Assembly: GCF_014844035.1 (NCBI RefSeq)
Contig: NZ_CP062159.1
Span: 3,100,001 to 3,164,000 of the forward strand
Origin: Flavobacterium sp. MDT1-60
GTDB lineage: Bacteria > Bacteroidota > Bacteroidia > Flavobacteriales > Flavobacteriaceae
Direction of reading: 5' to 3'
Length of the DNA: 64,000 nucleotides
In this document: positions 9,179 to 17,894 of the stretch, in pieces
How positions within the stretch are numbered: the stretch's first letter is position 1
Layout of the letters: the number at the start of each line of letters is the position of its first letter
Translations under genes and position numbers: made by a program
The notes under the pieces: generated by a model
Told to the model about the DNA's origin: nothing
Seen by the model: only the letters and a program-made list of their open reading frames with translations
The model's database searches: none

Positions 9179-11362
9179 ATGAATTGTTTAAAAAGCTACA
9201 GTTTAATAATGATTTTTTGTTTCGGCGTAAGTATGCTGCAAGGCCAGCAAAAAGCATTTCCTTATAAAAATCAGAATTTACCAATTGATAAAAGAGTAGA
9301 AGATTTATTGAAACAATTGACTACTGAGGAGAAAATTTCTTTGTTAGGATTTGAAAGCAAAGCAATTAAGCGATTGGATATTCCGCAATATAATTGGTGG
9401 AATGAATCCTTACATGGCGTAGCCAGAGCGGGTAAAGCGACTGTTTTTCCGCAGGCTATCGGGATGGCAGCTTCTTTTAATGATGATTTATTAAATGAAG
9501 TAGCAAATTCTATTTCGACTGAAGCCAGAGCAAAGAACAATATGGCGGTTGCCAAGGACCGTCGTTTGCAATATATGGGATTAAATTTTTGGTCGCCAAA
9601 CATCAATATTTTTAGAGATCCGCGTTGGGGAAGAGGACAGGAAACTTATGGAGAAGATCCTTTTCTGACCGGAAAAATGGGAACGGCTTACATTAAAGGA
9701 TTGCAGGGAACAGATCCAAAATACATGAAAACTGCAGCTTGTGCCAAACATTTCGCTGTGCATAGCGGGCCTGAAAAAACAAGACATTCAATAGATGTTA
9801 TTGTAGATGAAAAAGATTTGAGAGAAACCTATTTGTATGCTTTCAAAAAGCTTGTTGACGCGAAAGTTGAAACAGTAATGTGCGCCTACAATCGCGTGAA
9901 TTCTGAACCTTGTTGTACGGGAAAAACATTATTACAGGATATTTTACGAAAAGAATGGAAATTCGGTGGACATGTAGTAACCGATTGTTGGGCATTACAA
10001 GACATTTATGAAGGACATAAAACGTTGCCAAATAGTGTAACAGTTGCTGCAGAAGCAATAAAAAGAGGCGTGAATATGGATTGCAGCGGATTGCTGCAAA
10101 AAGACGCTATCAATGCCCTGAATCAGAAATTGATTACTGCAAAAGACATTGATAATGCTTTGGCTCCAACGTTGCGAACACAATTCAAACTTGGGTTTTA
10201 TGACAAACCTGAAGACAATCCGTATAGAAAATATGGTATCGATAGTATAGCCAATACTTACCATAGAAATCTTAGCCGAAAAATGGCAGAGCAAAGTATG
10301 GTTTTATTGAAAAACGGAGAAGTAGGTGAGAAGAAAACAAAGTTACTGCCTCTGAAAAAAGAAGATTATAAATCGCTGATGGTGGTAGGGCCAAACGCTG
10401 CTTCTTTGGATGCTCTACTAGGAAATTATCATGGAATTACTGATAAAGCGGTGAATTTTGTGGAAGGAATTGCCGGAGCTGTTGATCCTGATACCCGTAT
10501 AGAATACGATATGGGTTGCGACTTTACAGATACAACCAATTTTGGTGGAGTGTGGGCTGCTTCTATGGCTGATTTAACAATTGCAGTAATTGGTTTTACA
10601 CCTGTTTACGAAGGCGAAGAAGGAGATGCTTTCCTGGCTGATGGAAAAGGTGACCGAAAAAATATGGATTTGCCTGCTTCACACATTGCCTACATTAAAG
10701 CGCTTAGAAAAGGAACGAAAACACCTCTTGTAGCCGTAATTACTGGTGGTAGTGCAGTAGATATTTCGGCAATTGAACCTTATGTTGATGCTATTGTTTT
10801 TGCCTGGTATCCAGGTGAACAAGGCGGAACTGCTTTGGCTAATCTTCTTTTCGGAAAAGTATCGCCATCAGGACATTTACCAATTAGTTTCTATAAATCT
10901 TTTAGTGATTTACCAGATTATAATAGCTATGCTATGGCAGGCAGAACCTATCGTTACTTCGACAAAGAGGTACAATATCCTTTTGGTTTTGGATTAAGCT
11001 ATACGACTTTTGGATACAACTGGATTCAAAAACCGGAGAATATTAAATCGACTTCGGATAAAATTTCAATGCAAATAAAAATTGAAAACAACGGAAATTA
11101 CGATGCTGATGAAGTAGCTCAGCTATATATCGAATATCCAAATGTAGACCGAATGCCATTAAAAGAATTGAAAGCTTTTAAAAGAATATCAATTTCTAAA
11201 GGGGATTCAAAAACAATCAGTTTAGAAATTCCACTGACAGAACTTCAAAAATGGGATGATACTAAAAAACAGTTTAAAATTTACGAAGGACAATACAAAG
11301 TAAAAATCGGTTCGAATTCGAGAGATGTAATGTTGGAAACGAGTTTTGAAATTGCGAAGTAA
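9179..11362 (+). CDS. GH3 glycoside hydrolase, beta-xylosidase-like branch
   Basis: 727 residues with a signal peptide (SMLQGQ). The N-terminal TIM barrel carries YNWWNESLHGVARAG, the substrate-pocket pattern of the GH3 xylosidase/arabinosidase branch. It also carries DPRWGRGQETYGEDP, AKHFAVHSG and VVTDCWA, with D269 as the nucleophile. The alpha/beta sandwich follows, with GNYHG near 417, and a C-terminal FN3-like domain ends the protein. GH3 enzymes are retaining exo-beta-glycosidases. The pocket signature plus the PNGase/GH29/GH92/GH20 neighbourhood suggests action on the beta-1,2-xylose of plant-type N-glycans. A beta-glucosidase or N-acetylglucosaminidase role is not excluded. The GH92 gene follows after 96 bp in the same direction. 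Confidence 0.88.
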   Translation: MNCLKSYSLIMIFCFGVSMLQGQQKAFPYKNQNLPIDKRVEDLLKQLTTEEKISLLGFESKAIKRLDIPQYNWWNESLHGVARAGKATVFPQAIGMAASFNDDLLNEVANSISTEARAKNNMAVAKDRRLQYMGLNFWSPNINIFRDPRWGRGQETYGEDPFLTGKMGTAYIKGLQGTDPKYMKTAACAKHFAVHSGPEKTRHSIDVIVDEKDLRETYLYAFKKLVDAKVETVMCAYNRVNSEPCCTGKTLLQDILRKEWKFGGHVVTDCWALQDIYEGHKTLPNSVTVAAEAIKRGVNMDCSGLLQKDAINALNQKLITAKDIDNALAPTLRTQFKLGFYDKPEDNPYRKYGIDSIANTYHRNLSRKMAEQSMVLLKNGEVGEKKTKLLPLKKEDYKSLMVVGPNAASLDALLGNYHGITDKAVNFVEGIAGAVDPDTRIEYDMGCDFTDTTNFGGVWAASMADLTIAVIGFTPVYEGEEGDAFLADGKGDRKNMDLPASHIAYIKALRKGTKTPLVAVITGGSAVDISAIEPYVDAIVFAWYPGEQGGTALANLLFGKVSPSGHLPISFYKSFSDLPDYNSYAMAGRTYRYFDKEVQYPFGFGLSYTTFGYNWIQKPENIKSTSDKISMQIKIENNGNYDADEVAQLYIEYPNVDRMPLKELKAFKRISISKGDSKTISLEIPLTELQKWDDTKKQFKIYEGQYKVKIGSNSRDVMLETSFEIAK

Positions 11363-11364
11363 GG

Positions 11365-11420
11365 AAACGAGAATAGAAAATAGAAAATAGAATAGAGAAG
11401 CAAGAAGTAAGAAGCAAGAT
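11365..11420. repeat. Low-complexity GAATAGAAAATAG / AAGCAAGAAGTAAG word repeat
   Basis: Tandem degenerate words fill most of the gap between the GH3 and GH92 genes. A closely similar patch (GATAGAAAATAGAGCATAG) lies at 35538-35570, also between same-strand genes. No coding or hairpin structure is apparent. Confidence 0.45.
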
Positions 11421-11458
11421 TTTATGCTTTGCTCTTTGTATAAAATAACAGAAGAAAG

Positions 11459-13717
11459 ATGAATAAAAATTTTAAATCAGCTTTTTTTGCAATTCTAGGA
11501 GTTTGTTCGCTGCAATTGCACAGTCAGAATTCTAAGCAAAATTTAACCCAATATGTAGATCCTTTTATTGGAACGGGATTTCACGGACATGTTTTTATGG
11601 GGGCAAATGTTCCTTTTGGGGCGGTTCAGTTAGGGCCTGTCAATATTTCGCAAGGTTGGGATTGGTGTTCGGGTTATCATTATTCTGATCCGACTATTAT
11701 CGGATTTTCGCACACGCATTTAAGTGGAACGGGAATTGGTGATCTTGGGGACTTTCTTTTTATGCCCGCGGTTGGTAAAGTCAATCTGAAAAAAGGAAGC
11801 GCGAAAGACATGGAGAACGGATATATTTCAGGTTTTGATCATAAAGATGAAATAGCAAAACCGGGTTATTATTCGGTTATTTTGAAGAAAAACGGAATCA
11901 AAGCTGAAATGACTGCTTCGGAAAGAGTTGGTTTTCAAAAATATACTTTTCCGTCTTCAGACAAATCACATATCATTTTAGATTTGGTTGAAGGAATTGG
12001 TTGGGATAAAGCTGTAGATACTTACATCCGTGTAAAGAATGACACTTTAATTGAAGGCTATCGTTTTTCGAAAGGCTGGGCAAATGACCAACGAATTTAT
12101 TTTGCGGCAATATTATCTAAGCCGGCAAAAAAAATTCAATTGTACAACAGTACAAAGGAGATGATAAACAAAGTGGTTTTGGGAGACAGTGCAAAAGCGG
12201 TACTTCAATTTTCAACTTCAAAAGATGAAGTGATTAAAATTAAAGTAGGAATCTCGGCAGTAAGCATGGATAATGCTTTGATGAACATTAAAAAAGAAAT
12301 CGCAGGATGGGACTTTGAAAAAACAGCAGATCAGGCTGATGAAAAATGGAATAAAGAGCTGAATAAAATTGCGGTAAAATCAAATGATAATGCCAAATTA
12401 AAAACGTTCTACACTGCTTTATATCACACCATGATTGCGCCTTCGATTTACAATGACAGTAATGGCGATTATTATGGTTCAGACAAACAAGTTCATAAAG
12501 CAGCAGGATTTACCAATTTGACTACTTTTTCATTGTGGGATACTTATCGGGGTGCAAACCCTTTGTTTACCTTAACACAAACAGAGAAAGTTTCGGATAT
12601 GGTCAATACGATGTTGGCGATTTATCAGGAAACGGGACATCTTCCGGTTTGGCATTTGATGGGAAATGAAACCTATTGTATGCCTGGAAACAGCGCCATT
12701 CAGATTGTTGCTGATGCGTATTTAAAAGGAATCAAAGGAATTGATGCTGAATTGGCTTTCGAAGCAGTAAAAGCAACTGCTATGCAGGACGACCGCGGAT
12801 TAAATTTCGTCAAAAAAATAGGCTACATTCCGGCAGATAGTCTGAAAGAATCAGTAGCGATCGGAATGGAATATGCAATCTCGGATGGTGCGATTGCCAT
12901 GATGGCTAAAAAAATGGGCAAAACGGAAGATTATAATTATTTCTTCAATCGCTCAAAAGCTTATAAAAGATATTATGATGCTTCAACCACTTTTGTACGC
13001 GGAAAAGTAAGCGATACGCAATGGAGAACACCTTTTGATCCGTTTAAATCAGCACATATGAAAGATGATTTTGCAGAAGGAAATGCCTGGCAATACACGT
13101 GGTTAGTGCCTCACGATGTTGAAGGACTAATTGCAATGTTGGGAGGAGAAAAACCTTTCACGAAAAAACTAGACAACTTGTTTACCGTTAAAGGCGATAT
13201 GGGAGCTGAAGCATCAAACGATATTACAGGTTTGATTGGGCAATATGCTCACGGAAACGAACCAAGTCACCATATTACTTATTTATACAATTTCGTAGGA
13301 CAGCCTTGGAAAACAGCCGAAAAAGTACGTTATATCGTTGATAATTTATATAGCGACAAACCAGATGGATTGTGTGGAAACGAAGACGTTGGACAAATGT
13401 CTGCCTGGTATGTTTGGAGCACATTAGGGATGTATTCTGTAAATCCTTTCAACGGAATTTATGTTATCGGAAGTCCAACTATGGATGAATCAGTGTTGAA
13501 TTTAGCTGATGGAAAAAGTTTTACAATGAAAGCCATCAACAACAGTTCAAAAAATATATACATTCAAAAAGCAACTTTGAACGGAAAGGCGTATACCAAA
13601 AGTTACCTGCTTCATTCGGATATCATGAAGGGAGGAGAATTGATTTTTACTATGGGTGAAAAACCTTCTAAAACCTGGGGTGTTTCGACTAAAGACAGAC
13701 CTTATTCTGCAGAATAA
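11459..13717 (+). CDS. GH92 exo-alpha-mannosidase, secreted
   Basis: 752 residues with a signal peptide (SLQLHSQ). GH92 hallmarks: the N-terminal beta-sandwich opens with YVDPFIGTGFHGHVFMGA and PFGAVQLGP, and the catalytic (alpha/alpha)6 domain carries GNEPSHH (E601) and CGNEDVGQMSAWYVWS (E642/D643). GH92 enzymes are calcium-dependent inverting alpha-mannosidases, mostly alpha-1,2 but also alpha-1,3, 1,4 or 1,6. In an N-glycan locus this would trim high-mannose arms. It follows GH3 and is closed by a terminator 24 bp downstream. Confidence 0.95.
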   Translation: MNKNFKSAFFAILGVCSLQLHSQNSKQNLTQYVDPFIGTGFHGHVFMGANVPFGAVQLGPVNISQGWDWCSGYHYSDPTIIGFSHTHLSGTGIGDLGDFLFMPAVGKVNLKKGSAKDMENGYISGFDHKDEIAKPGYYSVILKKNGIKAEMTASERVGFQKYTFPSSDKSHIILDLVEGIGWDKAVDTYIRVKNDTLIEGYRFSKGWANDQRIYFAAILSKPAKKIQLYNSTKEMINKVVLGDSAKAVLQFSTSKDEVIKIKVGISAVSMDNALMNIKKEIAGWDFEKTADQADEKWNKELNKIAVKSNDNAKLKTFYTALYHTMIAPSIYNDSNGDYYGSDKQVHKAAGFTNLTTFSLWDTYRGANPLFTLTQTEKVSDMVNTMLAIYQETGHLPVWHLMGNETYCMPGNSAIQIVADAYLKGIKGIDAELAFEAVKATAMQDDRGLNFVKKIGYIPADSLKESVAIGMEYAISDGAIAMMAKKMGKTEDYNYFFNRSKAYKRYYDASTTFVRGKVSDTQWRTPFDPFKSAHMKDDFAEGNAWQYTWLVPHDVEGLIAMLGGEKPFTKKLDNLFTVKGDMGAEASNDITGLIGQYAHGNEPSHHITYLYNFVGQPWKTAEKVRYIVDNLYSDKPDGLCGNEDVGQMSAWYVWSTLGMYSVNPFNGIYVIGSPTMDESVLNLADGKSFTMKAINNSSKNIYIQKATLNGKAYTKSYLLHSDIMKGGELIFTMGEKPSKTWGVSTKDRPYSAE

Positions 13718-13741
13718 TTTTTTGAAGGAGTGAGTAGTGAG

Positions 13742-13793
13742 TCCGGAAGATGTTTTTTATTTATTACAAATAGAAATGTTTTCCGGATTTTTT
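13742..13793 (+). terminator. Rho-independent terminator after GH92
   Basis: TCCGGAA (13742-13748) pairs with TTCCGGA (13781-13787), with further AT pairing inside, followed by a T6 run. It separates the GH3-GH92 unit from the fucP operon. Confidence 0.75.
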
Positions 13794-13842
13794 GTAAGTG
13801 CATTTTTATTTGTTCTAATTTTAGGGAAAAAGATAATTACTA

Positions 13843-13869
13843 ATTAAACAAGGGTAATATTGAATTAAT
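13843..13869 (+). promoter_or_regulatory. Element shared with the GH3 upstream region (copy 2)
   Basis: Identical to 9001-9027 at 25 of 27 positions, and 38 bp upstream of the fucP start. It contains the promoter-like box TAATATTG at 13855-13862. Two copies before two transcription units of one locus suggest a common regulator. Confidence 0.45.
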
Positions 13870-13870
13870 T

Positions 13871-13889
13871 ATTATACCTCAGGTATTAT
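13871..13889. promoter_or_regulatory. Palindrome ATACCT-C-AGGTAT before fucP
   Basis: Perfect 6-bp arms (13874-13879 and 13881-13886) directly after the shared element and 18 bp before the first possible start codon. The AGGTAT half-site also occurs, oppositely arranged, in the palindrome at 30478-30493. Confidence 0.35.
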
Positions 13890-13907
13890 ATTTTTATATT
13901 CCTAAAA

Positions 13908-15221
13908 ATGTATGAATTTAATAAAAAAGATATGGCATTAATAACTCAGATAGATATTGAAAAGGATTTTGGCTCCAAAGAGAATAAAAAGTGGCTGTTT
14001 CCTTTTATATTGGTAACCAGTTTGTTTTTTTTCTGGGGATTTGTACACAATTTAGATCCGATACTTATTCCACATTTAAGAAAAGCATTTAATCTTACCG
14101 ACTTAGAATCTTCTTTAATCGATTCTTCTGTTTTCATAGCCTATTTTGTCATGGCTTTGCCAGCAGGTTACATCATGAGAAAATACGGTTATAAATCAGG
14201 TATCATGATCGGATTGGTTTTGTTTGGTATTGGTTCAATATTGTTTGTGCCTGCTGCTAATTCATTGCAATATATCTATTTTTTGGGGGCATTATTTGTC
14301 ATTGCGTGTGGACTTACATTTTTGGAAACAGCGGCTAATCCATATGTAACAATTTTGGGACCATCTGAAACGGCAACCAAAAGATTGAATTTTTCACAAT
14401 CGTTTAACGGATTGGCAGCTTTTATTGCTCCCGCATACATTGGACCAATGATTTTATCAGGGAAAAACTTAACTCAGACTGAATTAGATGCTATGGCTCC
14501 TGCAGCACTACACGCTCATATTTTAGAAGAAGCGGCAAGTGTAAAGATGCCTTATCTGATTTTAGGATTGATTATTCTGGCAGTAGCAGTAGTCTTTTAT
14601 TTTACCAACATGCCCGATGTGAAAGATGAAGATAAAGAAGGAGCAGAGGGTGCCAGTTTTGCCGGAGCCTTGAAATCAATGCGTTTACGATGGGGAATTT
14701 TAGCACAATTCTTTTATGTGGGAGCACAGGTTTGTGTAGGAAGTTTTTTTATCAAAATGGCGACAACTTCGGCAGCTTTAGATGAAGATATCGCAGCTAA
14801 ATTTTTAGGTTTTTATGGTCTGGCATTTATGTTAGGTCGTTTCGCAGGAACATTCTTTATGCAATATATACAACCAAGAAAGTTATTGATCATTTATTCG
14901 ATCGTCACTATGCTATTATCAGTAGTAGCTATAATCGGAACGGGAATGTTAGTGGTCTATACTTTAATTGCAATTGCATTTTTTATGAGCATTATGTTTC
15001 CTACGATTTTTTCAATGGGAATTGACGGACTTGGACATAATACCAAAATCGGATCTTCATTAATAGTAATGTCAATAGTTGGGGGAGCGTTACTTCCTCC
15101 GGTTTTAGGATTCATTTCAGATGCTACAGGAAGTATTCAGAATGGTTATGTAGTTCCGCTGATCTGTTTTTCAGTAATACTATTGTTCGCATTTAACGGG
15201 CATAAAACAAATAAAGCATAA
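13908..15221 (+). CDS. fucP: FucP-like L-fucose:H+ symporter (MFS, FHS family)
   Basis: 437 residues with about 12 hydrophobic segments and no cleaved signal. FHS/FucP-family features are LFFFWGFVHNLDPILIPHLRKAF in helix 1 and its loop, the YGYKSG loop after helix 2, FLETAANPYV, and NFSQSFNGLAAFIAP. The last two are typical of the fucose/galactose permease group. A second in-frame Met at 13932 (MALITQ) is an equally good start. The downstream genes encode a sugar-acid dehydratase, an SDR and an FAH hydrolase, and GH29 fucosidase is nearby, so L-fucose is the best substrate guess. The dehydratase gene follows after 17 bp. Confidence 0.88.
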   Translation: MYEFNKKDMALITQIDIEKDFGSKENKKWLFPFILVTSLFFFWGFVHNLDPILIPHLRKAFNLTDLESSLIDSSVFIAYFVMALPAGYIMRKYGYKSGIMIGLVLFGIGSILFVPAANSLQYIYFLGALFVIACGLTFLETAANPYVTILGPSETATKRLNFSQSFNGLAAFIAPAYIGPMILSGKNLTQTELDAMAPAALHAHILEEAASVKMPYLILGLIILAVAVVFYFTNMPDVKDEDKEGAEGASFAGALKSMRLRWGILAQFFYVGAQVCVGSFFIKMATTSAALDEDIAAKFLGFYGLAFMLGRFAGTFFMQYIQPRKLLIIYSIVTMLLSVVAIIGTGMLVVYTLIAIAFFMSIMFPTIFSMGIDGLGHNTKIGSSLIVMSIVGGALLPPVLGFISDATGSIQNGYVVPLICFSVILLFAFNGHKTNKA

Positions 15222-15238
15222 ATTCTATTTTATATAAT

Positions 15239-16895
15239 ATGTTAGATAACGGAGTTAAAAGACTGGTGATAAAAATGCACCCGGAAGACAATGTACTGGT
15301 GGCCTTAACGGATTTGGCAAAAGGAGAAAGTGTAACTTTTGAGAAAGAGACATATATCCTGCAAGATACTATTAAGGCAAAACATAAATTTTATACCAGT
15401 GATTTGAAAGAGGGAGCTGAGATAATTATGTACGGAGTCCTGGTTGGAAAAGTGCAAAATGATGTTGCCAAAGGGAGTTTAATGACAACTGACAATCTTA
15501 AACATGCAGCAGAACCGTATCAGTATCGCGATGTTGATTTTACATGGCAGGCACCAGATGTTTCAAAATACAAGGATAGAACTTTTAAAGGATATAAAAG
15601 AAGTGATGGTCGTTTTGGAACAGCCAATTATTGGCTATTTGTGCCAACGGTATTTTGCGAAAACCGAAATCTCGATGTCATACGTGAAGCCTTGCATAAT
15701 GAGTTAGGATATTCAGTAAGTGATAAATACACTCAATATACACATCATTTACTTGAAGCCTATAAAAAAGGAGAAAGTCTGGAGGCAATTGATGTACAAT
15801 TGACGCCGGATCATAATGCGAATAAGGTGTTTAAAAACGTAGACGGAATTAAATTTCTAAATCATCAGGGTGGTTGCGGAGGCACGCGTCAGGATTCGGC
15901 TACTTTGAGTGCCTTATTGGCTTCGTATGCGAATCATCCAAATGTGGCAGGAATAACAGTGCTGAGTTTGGGATGCCAACATTTGCAAGTGCAGGATTTT
16001 ACAAATGATGTCAAAAAACAAAATCCTTCTTTTGATAAACCGATCTTTATTTTTGAGCAACAACAATCAAAAAGCGAAGAACAATTGATTGCTGATGCCA
16101 TTAAAAAGACATTTGAAGGATTAATTGAAATAAACAAACAAGAAAGAGTTGCCGCACCACTAAGCGAATTATGTTTAGGAGTTAAATGTGGAGGAAGCGA
16201 TGGTTTTAGTGGAGTTTCTGCTAATCCGGCTGTAGGTTATACTTCAGATTTATTGGTGGCTTTGGGTGGTAAAGTATTATTAGCTGAATTCCCTGAATTA
16301 TGTGGAGTAGAACAGAACTTAATTGATCGTTGTATATCAGAAACGGTTGCTAAGAAATTTATTGATTTAATGCAGTCTTATGATGCTTTGGCGCATAAAG
16401 TAGGTTCAGGATTTCATATGAATCCATCACCCGGGAATATCAAAGACGGGTTAATAACAGATGCGATAAAAAGTGCCGGAGCAGCTAAAAAAGGAGGAAC
16501 AGCGCCAGTAGTTGATGTCTTAGATTATACAGAGCAGGTTACAAAAGCTGGCTTGAGTTTGGTTTGCACACCAGGAAATGATGTGGAAGCTACAACCGGT
16601 AAAGCAGCAGCTGGAGCAACCTTAATATTGTTTACAACAGGATTGGGAACTCCAACAGGGAATCCGGTTTGCCCTGTTATTAAAGTGGCTACAAATTCTG
16701 TTTTGGCAAAAAAAAATGAGCGATATTATTGATATCGATTGTGGTCCGATCATTAGTGGTGAAAAGTCGATTGAAGAAATGGGTGAAGATATTTTGGAGT
16801 ATTGTATTAAAGCGGCTAGTGGTGAAATTATTCCAAAGGCAGTTTTATTAAACCAGGATGATTTTATTCCGTGGAAACGAGGAGTTTCACTATAA
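15239..16895 (+). CDS. UxaA-family sugar-acid dehydratase, probable L-fuconate dehydratase (frameshifted in a poly-A run)
   Basis: The N-terminal SAF-type domain (residues ~1-95) and the main UxaA domain are clear: HQGGCGGTRQD, SLGCQHLQ, LGVKCGGSDGFSG and PGNDVEATTGK. The open frame stops at 16732. Dropping one A from the A9 run at 16708-16716 continues it as AKKMSDIIDIDCGPIISGEK to FIPWKRGVSL with a stop at 16893-16895. That gives 551 residues and the normal UxaA-family C-terminus. The family includes altronate dehydratase (UxaA). A UxaA homologue also sits in the Campylobacter jejuni fucose locus. Together with fucP, the SDR and the FAH hydrolase this argues for dehydration of L-fuconate to 2-keto-3-deoxy-L-fuconate (inference). 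The extra A may be a sequence error. Confidence 0.85.
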
Positions 16896-16920
16896 TTTTA
16901 AAATTTTAAACAAAAAATAC

Positions 16921-17685
16921 ATGTTTTCATTACAAAATAAAAAAGCGGTTGTTACCGGTGGTGGCAGCGGAATTGGGAAAGCTATTTCGGTTTTATTTGC
17001 AAAACAGGGAGCTGAAGTTCATATTATTGAACTAACAGAGGAAAGTGCTAAAACAGCTGTTGAAGAAATAAAAGCAAATGGCGGAAAAGTAGTTTCGCAT
17101 GCCTGTAATGTAGCCAACCAGGAAGAAGTTTTAGCAACATTCGAAAAAATCGGCAACATCAATATTCTAATCAACAACGCAGGAATCGCACATGTTGGAA
17201 AAGTAGACACTACGCCGGCAGTAGATTTTGATCGCGTAATGGAGGTAAATGTAAAAGGAGTTTATAATTGTTTGTTTGCAGCGATTCCACAATTTAGGCT
17301 TTCAAATGGCGGTGTCATTATCAATATGGCATCAATCGCAGCGTGGGTTGGTATTCCGGACCGGTTTGCTTATTCAACTGCCAAAGGAGCTGTTATGGCC
17401 ATGACATTATCTGTTGCAAAAGATTATATAAAAGAAAACATTCGTTGTAATTCTATTTCACCTGCAAGGGTTCACACCCCTTTTGTTGATGGTTTTATCT
17501 CGAAAAATTACGCGGGTAAAGAAGCAGAAATGTTCGAAAAATTATCACAGTCACAACCAATAGGAAGAATGGGAAAACCAGATGAAATCGCAGCATTGGC
17601 CTTATACCTATGCAGCGACGAAGCCGGATTCATCACAGGCTGTGATTACCCAATCGACGGAGGATTTATCAAATTAAATAACTGA
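16921..17685 (+). CDS. SDR-family dehydrogenase, probable 2-keto-3-deoxy-L-fuconate dehydrogenase
   Basis: 254 residues from the ATG at 16921, 25 bp after the restored end of the dehydratase. An in-frame start at 16858 would overlap that restored reading frame and is rejected. Classical SDR features: the cofactor loop TGGGSGIG (12-19), NNAG (85-88), and the catalytic triad S138, Y151, K155 (YSTAK), plus a C-terminal GCDYPIDGGF. In the non-phosphorylated fucose and rhamnose routes an SDR oxidises the 2-keto-3-deoxy acid to the 2,4-diketo acid, which an FAH-family enzyme then splits. The next gene is an FAH-family enzyme. Substrate is inferred from context; the SDR fold alone does not define it. 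Confidence 0.85.
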   Translation: MFSLQNKKAVVTGGGSGIGKAISVLFAKQGAEVHIIELTEESAKTAVEEIKANGGKVVSHACNVANQEEVLATFEKIGNINILINNAGIAHVGKVDTTPAVDFDRVMEVNVKGVYNCLFAAIPQFRLSNGGVIINMASIAAWVGIPDRFAYSTAKGAVMAMTLSVAKDYIKENIRCNSISPARVHTPFVDGFISKNYAGKEAEMFEKLSQSQPIGRMGKPDEIAALALYLCSDEAGFITGCDYPIDGGFIKLNN

Positions 17686-17702
17686 AAAAAGGGGCTAAGG
17701 TT

Positions 17703-17747
17703 CTGAGAAGCTAAGATTCTAAGGTTTTTTTAGACTTAGATTCTCAG
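17703..17747. repeat. Imperfect inverted repeat of CTGAG/CTAAG words (copy A)
   Basis: CTGAGAAGCTAAG (17703-17715) pairs with CTTAGATTCTCAG (17735-17747) at 12 of 13 positions. It lies in the 209-bp gap between the SDR and FAH genes and is a smaller relative of the repeat at 17804-17872. Confidence 0.6.
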
Positions 17748-17803
17748 TTGTAATAGCTATCAAAAATACAACGCAGCAACTTTAAAATAAATAATTTAAA
17801 AAA

Positions 17804-17872
17804 GGTACTGAGATTCTGAGGTACTAAGATGCTAAGGCTCTTTAAAACTTAGTACCTCAGAACCTTAGTACC
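17804..17872. repeat. Large inverted repeat of CTGAGGTACTAAG words (copy B)
   Basis: CTGAGGTACTAAG (17816-17828) pairs perfectly with CTTAGTACCTCAG (17848-17860). A further 12-bp outer arm pairs at 10 of 12. It would form a long RNA hairpin 22 bp before the FAH start, inside an otherwise continuous operon. There is no T tract, so it is unlikely to be a classical terminator. Confidence 0.65.
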
Positions 17873-17894
17873 TGAGAACCTTAAAAAAGAAAAA

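Noticed and set aside
16858..16920. Upstream in-frame start for the SDR gene at 16858
   Set aside because: It overlaps the restored C-terminus of the UxaA-type dehydratase in another frame, and the Rossmann strand begins right after the ATG at 16921.
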